30,295 nt of DNA from UBA3940 sp964506005 (GCA_964506005.1 CAZDLX010000022.1:1-30295), one strand, 5' to 3'; shown: positions 1 through 9,851, counted from the stretch's first letter. Notes: generated from the letters alone by a model not told the origin. A program made the numbers and translations.

Positions 1-343
1 TGATGCGGACGAGCGCGGGCTGCAACTGCTCGGGGAAAGACCAGCCCTTGAGAATCTCTTCCGGGTCTCCCTCGCCGGTGGGCCCGCTGGAGAACAGCCA
101 TACGTCACGCGCGGCGAGCGCCTCCTCCTGCGCTTCGAGGAGCTGGGCCGCTTCCTTGCGCCACTGGCCCGCATACACTGCACTGCCGAGCACGACCGCG
201 CCATACGGCGCGAGGTCGCTCACCTGATCGGCGGGCTTCACGTCTACAGCCAGCCCCGCGCGCTCCAGCACCTCGCCGATGCGCCGGGCGATCTCCGCCG
301 TAGCGCCGTACTTGCTGCCGTATGCTACGAGCACTCTGTCCAT
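1..343 (-). CDS. Flavodoxin-like domain protein, 3' end cut by window edge
   Basis: The minus strand is open from an ATG at 343 to the window edge and gives 114 residues. It begins MDRVLVAYGSKYGATAEIAE, the FMN-phosphate loop pattern of flavodoxins (beta strand 1, then S-K-Y-G-A-T). Further on come VVLGSAVYAG and WLFSSGPTGEGDPEE, which match the second and third FMN-contacting loops of flavodoxin-domain proteins such as the HemG/menaquinone-dependent protoporphyrinogen oxidase type. Flavodoxin-fold FMN binding is well supported. The exact substrate or partner cannot be read from this fragment. It lies downstream of the helicase gene on the same strand, with about 145 bp between them that show no convincing terminator. 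The C-terminus is missing because of the window boundary, not because of a mutation. Confidence 0.8.
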   Translation of the reverse strand, partial: MDRVLVAYGSKYGATAEIARRIGEVLERAGLAVDVKPADQVSDLAPYGAVVLGSAVYAGQWRKEAAQLLEAQEEALAARDVWLFSSGPTGEGDPEEILKGWSFPEQLQPALVRI

Positions 344-487
344 CCTGCGTTTGCCTTTCTGCTCCAAGTCCAGATGCGGAGCGCGATCCAGCCGTTATGC
401 TGGCATGATGCGACCAGGACCATGATGGCAGAAGGTTGACCTGGCATATAGTGCTAAACAGCGTGGATTCCGGTGCGATCTATCGCC

Positions 488-1888
488 TCAGGACGCGTGC
501 GGGTGGTCGCGCACGACGGGCACCCGCGTGCGGATGAGCTTCTCGATGTCGCGCAGGTAGGGGCGCTCGCTCTCCTCGCAGAACGACAGCGCGACGCCCT
601 CCGCGCCGGCGCGCCCCGTCCGCCCGATGCGGTGCACGTACGTTTCGGGCTCGTTGGGCAGGTCGAACTGGATCACGTGCGAGATGTCGTCCACATCGAT
701 GCCGCGGGCGGCGACGTCGGTCGCGACGAGCACGCGCGTCTTCCCGCTGCGGAAGTTCGCCAGCGCCTTCTGCCGCGCGGTCTGCGACTTGTTGCCGTGG
801 ATCGGCTCGGCGTTGATGCCCCGCCGCGACAGGTTCTTCACGACCCGGTTCGCCCCGTGCTTGGTCCGCGTGAAGACCAGCGCCCGCGTGATGTCGCCGT
901 CACTCAGCAGGTGCTCCAGCAGCGCCTGCTTCTCCTTCTTGGGCACAAAGTACACAGCCTGCTCGATGGCCTCGACCGTCGGCTGCTCCGGCGTGACGGA
1001 CACCTCGACTGGCTCCCGCAGGATGCTTTTGGCCAGATCGAGGATCTCGCGGGGCAGCGTGGCGGAGAACAGCAGAGTCTGCCGCCGGGTGGGCACCGCC
1101 TTCACGATGCGGCGCACGTCGTGGATAAAGCCCATGTCGAGCATCCGGTCGGCTTCGTCCAGCACCAGCACCTCGACCGCGTCGAGCTTCACGTGCCCCT
1201 GGCCCATCAGGTCGAGCAGGCGGCCCGGCGTCGCGACGACAACCTCCGGCCCGCGGCGCAGTGCGGCAACCTGCGGCGCCTGCCCGACGCCGCCGTAGAT
1301 CACGGCGTTCTGCACGCCGCTGTAGCGGCCATACGTGCTGAAGCTCTCCCCGATCTGGATGGCCAGCTCGCGCGTCGGCGCGAGCACCAGTACGCGCACC
1401 GGGCTGCGGCCCCTGCCGTTCGTCCGCACCGGGTGGCTCTCCAGCCGCTGCAGGATTGGCAGCGCGAAGGCCGCCGTCTTGCCGGTGCCCGTCTGCGCGC
1501 AGCCCATGATGTCACGACCGGCCAGCACCTGCGGCACCGCCTGGTTCTGGATTGGCGTGGGCTGCTCGTAGCCCGCCGCCTCAACCGCCCGCAGCAGGCT
1601 GTCGTTGAGCCCCAGTGCGGCGAAATCGCCCGCGGATTCCGCACTCTCCGCACGGGCCGTGACACCCTCAAGCGGCAGCACCGCCACCGCCGAGGGGCCC
1701 TTCTTGCCACGCTCGACGTCGAACGCCACGCGGCTGCCGGGCTCGACTGCCCCGGCGGCATGGCTCTCCAGGTTGGACTGGTGCACAAACACGTCCTCAC
1801 CGCCGCCGTCCGGCGTGATGAAGCCGTAGCCCTTCTTGTGACTAAACCAGTCGATTGTTCCGGTAAAACGCCTTGCTTCTGAAGCCAT
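488..1888 (-). CDS. DEAD-box RNA helicase with N-terminal cold-shock domain
   Basis: The 466-residue product from ATG 1888 should unwind RNA using ATP in the cytoplasm. Residues about 8-70 form a cold-shock (OB-fold) domain with both RNA-binding motifs, KGYGFI and DVFVHQ. After a short linker comes a full DEAD-box core: Q motif (GYEQPTPIQ), motif I AQTGTGKT (131-138), Ia PTRELA, TPGRL, DEAD (244-247), SAT (275-277), then ATDVAARGID and HRIGRTGRAG. Most RhlE/DeaD-type helicases lack an N-terminal cold-shock domain, so this is a fusion. The frame stays open to a TTG at 1927, but that codon lies in the T-run of a terminator hairpin, so the ATG at 1888 is preferred. Its ribosome-binding site is weak (GAGG, about 14 nt upstream). 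The function is secure for the family; the cellular RNA target is unknown. Confidence 0.93.
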   Translation of the reverse strand: MASEARRFTGTIDWFSHKKGYGFITPDGGGEDVFVHQSNLESHAAGAVEPGSRVAFDVERGKKGPSAVAVLPLEGVTARAESAESAGDFAALGLNDSLLRAVEAAGYEQPTPIQNQAVPQVLAGRDIMGCAQTGTGKTAAFALPILQRLESHPVRTNGRGRSPVRVLVLAPTRELAIQIGESFSTYGRYSGVQNAVIYGGVGQAPQVAALRRGPEVVVATPGRLLDLMGQGHVKLDAVEVLVLDEADRMLDMGFIHDVRRIVKAVPTRRQTLLFSATLPREILDLAKSILREPVEVSVTPEQPTVEAIEQAVYFVPKKEKQALLEHLLSDGDITRALVFTRTKHGANRVVKNLSRRGINAEPIHGNKSQTARQKALANFRSGKTRVLVATDVAARGIDVDDISHVIQFDLPNEPETYVHRIGRTGRAGAEGVALSFCEESERPYLRDIEKLIRTRVPVVRDHPHAS

Positions 1889-1921
1889 ACGGTTAATAAC
1901 GCCCTCTACTTCAACGCTCGC

Positions 1922-1951
1922 AAACAAAAAGCCCGGCCTTAATGCCGGGCT
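1922..1951 (-). terminator. Intrinsic terminator/attenuator hairpin in the helicase leader
   Basis: On the minus strand an 8-bp stem AGCCCGGC / GCCGGGCT closes a 6-nt loop (ATTAAG) and is followed by TTTTTGTTT. It lies 75 bp beyond the stop of the GH26 gene and 34 nt before the helicase ATG. It may therefore end the GH26 transcript, act as an attenuator in the helicase leader, or both. Confidence 0.85.
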
Positions 1952-1990
1952 CGAAGTCTCAAGTCACTCGTACACGCACATTAGGAGGCT

Positions 1991-1996
1991 ATTATA
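1991..1996 (-). promoter_or_regulatory. Consensus -10 box for the helicase gene
   Basis: The minus strand reads GGGTATAATAGCC, an exact TATAAT. With a usual spacer of 17, the -35 position holds TGGCGG, a weak match. Transcription would start near 1984 and give a leader of about 95 nt that contains the hairpin at 1922-1951. This is an inferred promoter. Confidence 0.5.
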
Positions 1997-2025
1997 CCCG
2001 GCTTTACGGGCAGCCGCCACATGCG

Positions 2026-3192
2026 CTAGGGTCTCGCCCAGGGCATATCCCCGCGGTCCAGCACGACGCGATCGGCCATAAAATCGCGCTGCTCGGTGTA
2101 GTCGGAGTGGTCGAGCGCCCACACCCACTCCCAGAACATGACGCCCTTGATCTTAGGGTAATGCTCGACGATGTCGGGCAGAAGCTGGTCGCTCAGGCTG
2201 TAAGCGGTGACCAGGTCTTCGGGGTTGCTATCACGCCCGCCGAACTCGTTGAGCATGAACGGCTTACCTGTTTCCACAAGCCTCTCGTAGCCGATGTCCA
2301 GGTCAAGCTGCTCTTCAATGCCCGCGCCGTACTTGTCCAGCCCGACGATGTCCACGTACTCATCGCCGGGGTAGCCCGACATGAGATGCCGGCGGTGGCT
2401 GCTGTTCATCGGGGCGTTGGGCGAGTAGACCCACAACAGGTTATCCAGACCGTGGTCCTCTTCCAGCCGTTCGTACAGGTCTCTCCACAGGTCGTCGAAA
2501 CACCTGTCGTGATTCTCGTAGCCCCACCAGAACCAGTTGCCGTTCATCTCGTGGAAGGGCCGCCACAACAGCACGACCCCTGCCTCGTCAAGCTGCTGCA
2601 GGTAGCCCGCCAGCTCGTCAACTGCCTCCTGGTAGTTCTCGTTCTCGGGAATATCGCACAGTGTTTGCCCTTCCAGGTCAATATCGTCAACCCAGGCCCC
2701 GGTAACCGGATTCTCCATGTGGTAGCTCGCCGCGACGATATAGCCCTCACGGTGCTTGTCGATCAGCCAGTCGGTGACTTCCTGCATGCTGGCTGAGAGC
2801 GCGCCGAAGTCTGCGCCGGTCATCGCCGGATAGCGGCCCGTTTCCTGCTCGATGGTCTCAAGGCGCTCGTCGGCGGATTCAGGCGTGTTGCCATCGCCGA
2901 ACAGCCCCCACTGCCCAACCAGGAACCGGCCATCCGGCACGTCTGCAATGGCCTCAAGCACTGCTTCCCGGTCGGCGGGAGCATAAGGCTCAGGCGTTGC
3001 GGTGGGTCTGGGAGTTGGCGGCACCAAGGTCGGGCGGCGGGTTGCAGTGGGAGCGGCTTCCTCCATTGGCTCGGCTTGCAGCGTCTCTTCCGCTTCTGGC
3101 TCAGGCTCCTGCGTCTGCTCAATCTCCCGGCAGGCAGCAAGGGCCAGAGCCAGCAGAATGATCAGCAGGATGCCGAGTTGGCTTCTTCTCAA
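2026..3192 (-). CDS. GH26-family glycoside hydrolase (beta-mannanase type) lipoprotein
   Basis: The 388-residue product has a lipoprotein signal peptide (LALALAAC, lipidated Cys21), then a Glu/Pro/Thr-rich linker to about residue 70, then a GH26-type TIM barrel. The diagnostic acid/base segment WRPFHEMNGNWFWWG (Glu215) and the nucleophile segment LNEFGG (Glu316) are both present, along with WVYSPN and the late MFWEW. GH26 enzymes cleave beta-1,4-mannans or related beta-1,3/1,4 chains by a retaining mechanism. The exact polysaccharide cannot be decided here. The start is TTG at 3192, preceded by GAGGGGG, and it yields a normal signal peptide. The enzyme should be anchored on the outer face of the cell. 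It is transcribed divergently from a second lipoprotein hydrolase. Confidence 0.9.
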   Translation of the reverse strand: MRRSQLGILLIILLALALAACREIEQTQEPEPEAEETLQAEPMEEAAPTATRRPTLVPPTPRPTATPEPYAPADREAVLEAIADVPDGRFLVGQWGLFGDGNTPESADERLETIEQETGRYPAMTGADFGALSASMQEVTDWLIDKHREGYIVAASYHMENPVTGAWVDDIDLEGQTLCDIPENENYQEAVDELAGYLQQLDEAGVVLLWRPFHEMNGNWFWWGYENHDRCFDDLWRDLYERLEEDHGLDNLLWVYSPNAPMNSSHRRHLMSGYPGDEYVDIVGLDKYGAGIEEQLDLDIGYERLVETGKPFMLNEFGGRDSNPEDLVTAYSLSDQLLPDIVEHYPKIKGVMFWEWVWALDHSDYTEQRDFMADRVVLDRGDMPWARP

Positions 3193-3226
3193 GTTTCCCC
3201 CTCGTCTACCATTTACAAGCCTCCGG

Positions 3227-3255
3227 ATTCTAGCGTGCGCGATCTTTATTGTCAG
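3227..3255 (-). promoter_or_regulatory. Sigma70-type promoter of the GH26 gene
   Basis: The minus strand reads CTGACA, a 17-nt spacer, then TAGAAT: five of six matches at -35 and five of six at -10. The predicted start is near 3220, giving a leader of under 30 nt that contains the GAGGGGG ribosome-binding site. Confidence 0.6.
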
Positions 3256-3387
3256 CCAACCCGCGTTATTGGCCCCGTTTGGCGGTACACAGCCTGTAGT
3301 ATTTTCTCACTTTTACGCTAAACTCCGAAAACGCAGAGTGAGTTTCCCTGGGGTACCTGAGACATGCGAAACTGGGGCCCACGTCTC

Positions 3388-4551
<1,164 letters not shown>

Positions 4552-4751
4552 TCGCCTGTTCGTTGTCTGGGCCGGTTTGCGCCGGCTGAGGGAACCGTGC
4601 ATGTGAGCGTCTGTTCGAGCGGTGGTCAGGCCCCCTGCTAGTCGGGCCCGGCTGCCACTGCCTCCCGAGATCACCGGAGCGCTGTTTGCAGTCACCCGTG
4701 ATGAGAACATCATGATCCGGCCAATGCGCCACTATAGTCTCGGAAGGCTAC

Positions 4752-6248
4752 ATGACATCGATTGAGTTCATCCTGTTCATCGGCGCTGTTCTGCTTCTGT
4801 TGAGCATCCTCTCCAGCAAGCTTTCGACCCGCTTTGGCGTCCCGGCACTTCTGGTGTTCCTTGCCGTTGGTATGCTCGCCGGTTCCGAGGGCCTCGGCGG
4901 CATCTACTTCGACGATCCGTTTATCGCGCAGGCTATCGGCGTCACCGCGCTGGCGTTCATCCTGTTCTCTGGCGGATTTGATACCGACTGGCAGCAGATA
5001 CGCCCGGTGCTGTGGGAGGGCGCCGTTCTCGCCACGCTCGGCGTCATCCTCACCGCTGTAGTGATGGGCCTGTTCATCAGGGTCGTCTTCCAGTTACCGC
5101 TGGTGGAGAGCATGCTCTTCGCCTCCGTCATGTCGTCAACCGACGCGGCTGCCGTGTTTGCGGTGCTCCGCTCGCGCGGCATCAACCTGCCAGAAAAGCT
5201 TCGCACGCTTATCGAGTTCGAGGCCGGGGCGAACGACCCGATGGCCACGCTCCTGACCATCGCGTTTATCGAGCTGCTGACGGAGCCCAGCGCGACGCTG
5301 GGGGCTTTTGTCCCGACGTTTATCTTGCAGCTCGTACTCGGCGCAGGTCTCGGCTTTGTGCTGGGCAGGGCCTCTGCCTACACGATTAACCGGCTGCGGC
5401 TCCAATCTGAAGGCCTTTACCCCGTGATGACCGTCGCCCTGGTGATGTTAATCTACGGGGCAACAGCGCTCGTCGGCGGCAACGGTTTCCTCGCCGTCTA
5501 TATCGCCGGCCTGGTGCTGGGCAACAGCAACATCGTGCATAAGCGCACGCTGATGCGCTTCCATGACGGGCTGGCATGGTTGATGCAGATCGCCATGTTC
5601 CTCGTGTTGGGGCTGTTGGTCTTCCCCTCCGAGCTGGTAGCGGTAGCCGGGCCGAGCCTGCTCGCCGCCGGCTTCCTGATCCTGGTCGCACGGCCTGTCG
5701 CCGTACTGCTCCTACTGCTGCCGAGCAAGCTTTCCTTCCGCGCCAAGCTGCTGACCGCCTGGATCGGCCTGCGTGGGGCCGTGCCGATTGTCCTGGCGAC
5801 CTTCCCGCTGCTGGCCGGCGTGCCGGGCGCCGACGCGATCTTCAACGTCGTGTTCTTCGTGGTGCTGACCTCGGTGCTGATCCAGGGGCCGCTGATCCCC
5901 TACATCACCAAGTGGCTGGGCCTTCAGGAGCAAGGGGCCGAGATTCCATATCCGACGCGCGTGTTCTTGCCCGAAGTCAGCACCGAGAGCCGGGTCATCG
6001 AGCTGAACATCCTGCCCGAATCCGGGTTAGCAGGGAAGAACGTAGTGGATCTCAAGCTGCCCGTGGGCGCGCTGATCGTCCTGATCAACCGGGGCAACAG
6101 CCCTATCGTGCCGAGCGGTGCGACAACACTGGAGATCGGCGACGAGCTGCTTATCCTGGCCGACCCCGCTTCGCTGTCTGAGATACAGGCGCGCTTCGAC
6201 GTGGCGCTGGCCGGGAACATCAAGACGGACGCGCAGCCGGCAGGCTGA
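4752..6248 (+). CDS. CPA1-family K+(Na+)/H+ antiporter with C-terminal RCK_C domain
   Basis: This is a 498-residue polytopic membrane protein with about 12 hydrophobic segments through residue 385. FEAGANDPMA carries the paired Asn-Asp expected at the ion-binding core of CPA1 exchangers, and SSTDAAAVFAVL and GLRGAVPIVLA are further family motifs. Residues about 410-490 (ELNILPESGLAGKNVVDLKL through GDELLILAD) form a TrkA-C/RCK_C ligand-binding domain. This layout is that of NhaP2/CvrA antiporters, which export K+ or Na+ in exchange for protons and are gated by a cytoplasmic ligand. The start has GGAAGG five bases upstream of ATG 4752. Its stop lies only 13 bp from the end of the convergent copB-like gene, with no room for a terminator hairpin between them. 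Ion preference is not decidable here. Confidence 0.92.
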   Translation: MTSIEFILFIGAVLLLLSILSSKLSTRFGVPALLVFLAVGMLAGSEGLGGIYFDDPFIAQAIGVTALAFILFSGGFDTDWQQIRPVLWEGAVLATLGVILTAVVMGLFIRVVFQLPLVESMLFASVMSSTDAAAVFAVLRSRGINLPEKLRTLIEFEAGANDPMATLLTIAFIELLTEPSATLGAFVPTFILQLVLGAGLGFVLGRASAYTINRLRLQSEGLYPVMTVALVMLIYGATALVGGNGFLAVYIAGLVLGNSNIVHKRTLMRFHDGLAWLMQIAMFLVLGLLVFPSELVAVAGPSLLAAGFLILVARPVAVLLLLLPSKLSFRAKLLTAWIGLRGAVPIVLATFPLLAGVPGADAIFNVVFFVVLTSVLIQGPLIPYITKWLGLQEQGAEIPYPTRVFLPEVSTESRVIELNILPESGLAGKNVVDLKLPVGALIVLINRGNSPIVPSGATTLEIGDELLILADPASLSEIQARFDVALAGNIKTDAQPAG

Positions 6249-6261
6249 GCCAGGCGCGGGG

Positions 6262-8412
6262 TTAGCCGGTCAGGTCGACCCCGCGCAGTAGCTGGGCGTT
6301 GATCGCCACGATGATCGTGCTGGCTGCCATCAGCAGCCCGCCGACCGCCGGCGAGAGCAGGATGCCGAACGGGGCCAGCACGCCCGCCGCCAGCGGCAGC
6401 GCGACGACGTTGTAGCCGGTGGCCCACAGCAGGTTCTGCACCATCTTGCGGTAGGTTGCGCGGCTGAGCTCGAAGATCTTCACGACGTCGAGCGGGTCGT
6501 CTTTGACGAGGATGATGCCCGCCGATTCCACTGCCACGTCGGTGCCACTGCCGATAGCGATCCCGACGTCGGCGCGGGTGAGGGCGGGCGCGTCGTTCAC
6601 ACCGTCGCCGACCATCGCCACGCGCCTGCCCTGCCGCTGCAGCTCGGCGACCTTCTGCTCCTTGTGCTCGGGCAGCACCTCGGCGAAGACCGTCTCGATG
6701 CCGAGCTCATCTGCTACGGCGTGTGCCACGTCCTCGCTGTCGCCGGTGAGCATGGCGACCTCGATCTCAAGCTCGCGCAGCCGCTCAATGGCACGGGCGC
6801 TCTCGGGCCGGATTACGTCTGCCAGCGCGAAGGCCGCCACCGGCGTGGAGTCCTCGACGAGATACACTACCGACTGGCCCTTATCGCCCGCCCGGCCGGT
6901 GAAGCCCTGCAGCGTCGGCGGCACGTCCGTGCCGAGCATCTCCAGCAGGCGCGGCCCGCCGACGTGCAGCTCGCGGCCATCTACCCGCGCCCGGATGCCC
7001 CGCCCCTTGATCGCCTCGAAGTCTGACACGGCAGGCGTATCCAGAGAACGCCCGGCGGCGGCGCTGCGGATGCCGCGTGCAATGGTGTGCTCGGAGTCGC
7101 CCTCGACGGCGGCGGCGAGCGCCAGCGCCCGGTCCTCACTCCAACCGCCCACCGTCTCGATACCTACCACGCCGAACTCGCCCCGCGTCAGCGTGCCGGT
7201 CTTATCGAAGATGACCACGTCCACCTCGCGCGCCTGCTCCAGCGCCAGCCGGTCACGCACCAGGATGCCGTTGCGCGCCCCGAGCGACGTGCTGATCGCC
7301 ACGACGAGCGGGATGGCCAGGCCCAGCGCGTGCGGGCAGGCGACGACCAGCACCGTTACCACGCGCTCGACGACCTCGGCCTCAAAGCCGACAGCGATCA
7401 GCCAGCCAACCGCCGCCAGAGCCGCCACCGCCAGCGCGATGTAGAACAGCCAGCCCGCCGCGCGGTCCGCCAGGCGCTGGGTGCGGGATTTGCTCTGCTG
7501 GGCCTCGCGCACCAGCCGCATGATGCCTGCCAGCGTGGTTTCCTCGCCTGTCGCCTGGACGCGCACCCGCAGCGAGCCGTCGCCGTTGATCGTGCCGCCG
7601 ATCACCTGATCGCCCGGCTCCTTTGTGACGGGCTTCGACTCGCCGGTGATCATCGCCTCGTTCACCTCGGAGCGACCCTCGGCCACCTCGCCGTCGGCGG
7701 GGATGCTCGCGCCGGGCCGGACCAGCACGACGTCGCCCGAGCGCAGCCGGTCAACCGGCACTTCCTCGACCTCGCCGCTCGCGGTGACTCGCTCGGCGGT
7801 GTCCGGCATCAGCTTGGCGAGCTCGTCGAGCGCCCCCGACGCCTGCCGCACGGACCGCATCTCAAGCCAATGGCCCAGCAGCATGGCGTCGATCAGCGTC
7901 GCCATCTCCCAGAAGAACCCGCTCTCGGGTGCGAAGAACACTGTCGCGAGGCTGTACACGAAGGCGGTGGTAATCGCGAGGGAGACGAGCGTCATCATGC
8001 CCGGCTGCCGGTTGCGCAGCTCGGGGACCGCCATCTGAAGGAACGGGATGCCGCCGTACAGGAAGATGATCACGGCGAAGAACGGCCCGACGAACTGGCT
8101 GCCGGGGAACTGCGGCGCGGTGAAGCCGAACCACATCTGCAGCATCGGGCTGTAAACAAGCACGGGAATGGTCAGCAGCAGGCAGATCCAGAACCGGTTG
8201 CGGAACATGATCTCATGGCCGGTATGATCGACCCCATGCCCGGCATGCGCCGAATGCCCGGCATGCTCGCCGACATCCCGCCCGTGGAGGGCCTTGTCCG
8301 CCGCTTCGTCGGACAGCGGCTCGTCCGTGTGTGCGACATGCTCTGCATGTTCGGCATGCGCTGCGTGCTCGCCCTGAGCATGGTGATGCTGGTGCGCGTC
8401 GTGCTCGTCCAT
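6262..8412 (-). CDS. copB: CopB-type heavy-metal P1B ATPase
   Basis: The 716-residue product is a P-type ATPase that should export copper (or a related soft metal) across the cytoplasmic membrane. The first 70 residues are very rich in His (HQHHH and repeated AEHAEH/HAGH units), replacing the CxxC metal-binding domains of CopA. Motifs in order are TGES (actuator), CPH in VVACPHALGLAIPL (about residue 357), the phosphorylated Asp in DKTGTLTRG (about 402), MLTGDS and GDGVNDAPAL. CPH rather than CPC and the His-rich N-terminus define the CopB (P1B-3) group, reported for Cu(II)/Cu(I) or Ag(I). GGGAGG precedes ATG 8412. No copper regulator or chaperone gene is adjacent. It lies 65 bp downstream of the sugar kinase on the same strand. 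Confidence 0.93.
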   Translation of the reverse strand: MDEHDAHQHHHAQGEHAAHAEHAEHVAHTDEPLSDEAADKALHGRDVGEHAGHSAHAGHGVDHTGHEIMFRNRFWICLLLTIPVLVYSPMLQMWFGFTAPQFPGSQFVGPFFAVIIFLYGGIPFLQMAVPELRNRQPGMMTLVSLAITTAFVYSLATVFFAPESGFFWEMATLIDAMLLGHWLEMRSVRQASGALDELAKLMPDTAERVTASGEVEEVPVDRLRSGDVVLVRPGASIPADGEVAEGRSEVNEAMITGESKPVTKEPGDQVIGGTINGDGSLRVRVQATGEETTLAGIMRLVREAQQSKSRTQRLADRAAGWLFYIALAVAALAAVGWLIAVGFEAEVVERVVTVLVVACPHALGLAIPLVVAISTSLGARNGILVRDRLALEQAREVDVVIFDKTGTLTRGEFGVVGIETVGGWSEDRALALAAAVEGDSEHTIARGIRSAAAGRSLDTPAVSDFEAIKGRGIRARVDGRELHVGGPRLLEMLGTDVPPTLQGFTGRAGDKGQSVVYLVEDSTPVAAFALADVIRPESARAIERLRELEIEVAMLTGDSEDVAHAVADELGIETVFAEVLPEHKEQKVAELQRQGRRVAMVGDGVNDAPALTRADVGIAIGSGTDVAVESAGIILVKDDPLDVVKIFELSRATYRKMVQNLLWATGYNVVALPLAAGVLAPFGILLSPAVGGLLMAASTIIVAINAQLLRGVDLTG

Positions 8413-8477
8413 TTACGCCTCCCCTCGCCGGTGTGCCTAGACTCTAGCGGGGAGACGGTCGCAGCGTCCAGCCAGCG

Positions 8478-9674
8478 TCAGGCGTCGTGCGGGCCGGCCC
8501 AGAGCTCGCGGTGAGGATCGTGCGTCCAGCGGTCGAGGCGCAGGTCGACGGGCAGCCGGCCCCAGCCCGCCGCGATGCGCGCCTGCACGGTGTCCCAGCT
8601 CTTGATGCCACTGACTGCATCCGCCTGCTCGACGTTGAACGCGCCGACGGCGACCGCCGCCGTCATCACGTCTTCAAGGGGCAGGCCGCGCAGCAGCCCG
8701 GCCAGAAAGCCCGCGATGGTCGCGTCGCCAGAGCCCGTCGTCCCGGCGACCTCGACGCGGAAGCACGGCGTGAGAAGCTCCCGTCCAGCCCAGCTCGCGG
8801 GGTCAGGCGGGGCGCAGGCGCCCATCGTCTCGATGCGCTCGCGGCTCGCCGTACGCACGTACAACCCCTGCCTTCCAAGCTTCAGCCCGACGACTCCCGC
8901 GCCCATCTCCAGCAACCGCCCCGCGAGATCGGCCAGCAGGCCGCCGTCCACCCGCGCGGCGAGATCGCCATCTGCCTGCCGGGAGAGCTCGTCGAAGCGC
9001 GGACGGTCCAGCATGAAGAGCGTCTCGTCGAGGCTGGGGAGGAACACGTCGACGTGGGGGAGGGCGCGCGCCAGCACGGCGGACCAGTCCACCTGGCCTG
9101 CCTCAGAGGCGGGGTCGGGGTACGCCATGTCGAGCGAGGTCGTGAGCCCGGCGTCCTTCACGCGCCGCATGAGGTCCGCCAGCTCTGCCCCGGCGTCGAG
9201 GTACATGCAGCGCATCAGCGGCGGGTAGCCGAAGTGGAACAGCCGTGCGCCCTGCACCCGCTGCATATCCACGTCGCCGGCGCGGAAGGTGTCGTTGGCG
9301 CCCGGCGAATGCAGGAAGACGCGGTCCACGCCAGGCGGGCTGATCACGACGGTGTACGAGGTGCTTTCGCCGTGCTCGACGATCATCCCGCGGGCCAGCT
9401 CCGGGTCATCCGCACGCAGCAGGTCGAGGATGGCCTGCCCAAACAGGTCATCGCCGACCTTGCCCATGAGCCGGGCCGGTACGCCGAGCCGGTGCAGTGC
9501 CAGCCCGGTATTGGATACCGGCCCACCCGTCGAGGTGATGGCGGGCCCCACGGTGATGAGGCTGCCCGGCGTCAGGAACGTCTCGCCGCTCGCGCGCTCA
9601 CCGAACGGGGGGATGACATCGAGGCAGATGTGCCCCGCAACGACGACTTCCGCTGGCCTGCCATCAGCGCTCAT
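8478..9674 (-). CDS. PfkB/ribokinase-family sugar kinase
   Basis: The 398-residue product is a PfkB-family carbohydrate kinase, somewhat longer than the usual 300-330 residues. VVVAGHICLDVIPP begins the first strand, TGGPVSNTGLALHRLG is the sugar-binding PfkB region, and VAGTTGSGDATIAGFLAGL is PfkB signature 2 with the catalytic Asp at about residue 312. ATG 9674 is set by a strong ribosome-binding site (GGAGGT, six bases upstream). The gene follows the class I aldolase on the same strand, so the pair probably phosphorylates and then cleaves a sugar or sugar acid. The substrate cannot be named from sequence. The extra length lies in segments between residues about 170 and 300. Confidence 0.88.
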   Translation of the reverse strand: MSADGRPAEVVVAGHICLDVIPPFGERASGETFLTPGSLITVGPAITSTGGPVSNTGLALHRLGVPARLMGKVGDDLFGQAILDLLRADDPELARGMIVEHGESTSYTVVISPPGVDRVFLHSPGANDTFRAGDVDMQRVQGARLFHFGYPPLMRCMYLDAGAELADLMRRVKDAGLTTSLDMAYPDPASEAGQVDWSAVLARALPHVDVFLPSLDETLFMLDRPRFDELSRQADGDLAARVDGGLLADLAGRLLEMGAGVVGLKLGRQGLYVRTASRERIETMGACAPPDPASWAGRELLTPCFRVEVAGTTGSGDATIAGFLAGLLRGLPLEDVMTAAVAVGAFNVEQADAVSGIKSWDTVQARIAAGWGRLPVDLRLDRWTHDPHRELWAGPHDA

Positions 9675-9695
9675 TGGGCTACCTCCTTTGGGAAA

Positions 9696-9851
9696 AGTCC
9701 ACAGATGTCACAGATTACACAGAGGAAAATAGATCCACTAATGACACGAATGAAAAGACATTAGAGATTTATTCGTGCCATTAGTGCCATTCGTGGACTC
9801 ACTTTTCATCTTTTCCGTTCTGAGACATCTGTGCCATCTGTGGGCTCATTT
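9696..9851. repeat. Nested imperfect inverted repeat between aldolase and kinase genes
   Basis: Almost the whole gap between the two genes is made of two nested inverted repeats. The outer left arm (CCACAGATGTCACAGATT, from 9699) pairs with the outer right arm (CATCTGTGCCATCTGTGG, to 9843). The inner left arm (CACTAATGACACGAAT, from 9736) pairs with the inner right arm (ATTCGTGCCATTAGTG, from 9771). Each arm is itself built from short CACAGAT or CACTAATG/CACGAATG units. It is AT-richer than the flanking genes and carries no ORF. It looks like a dispersed intergenic (REP/MITE-like) element that would fold into a long hairpin in the transcript. Confidence 0.75.

Noticed and set aside
473..1882. 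469-residue plus-strand frame over the helicase gene
   Set aside because: It is the antisense shadow of a well-supported DEAD-box gene, common in high-GC DNA.
4733..4738. TATAGT as a -10 box for the antiporter gene
   Set aside because: Transcription would start only a few bases before the ATG and would exclude the visible GGAAGG ribosome-binding site; no -35 box fits.
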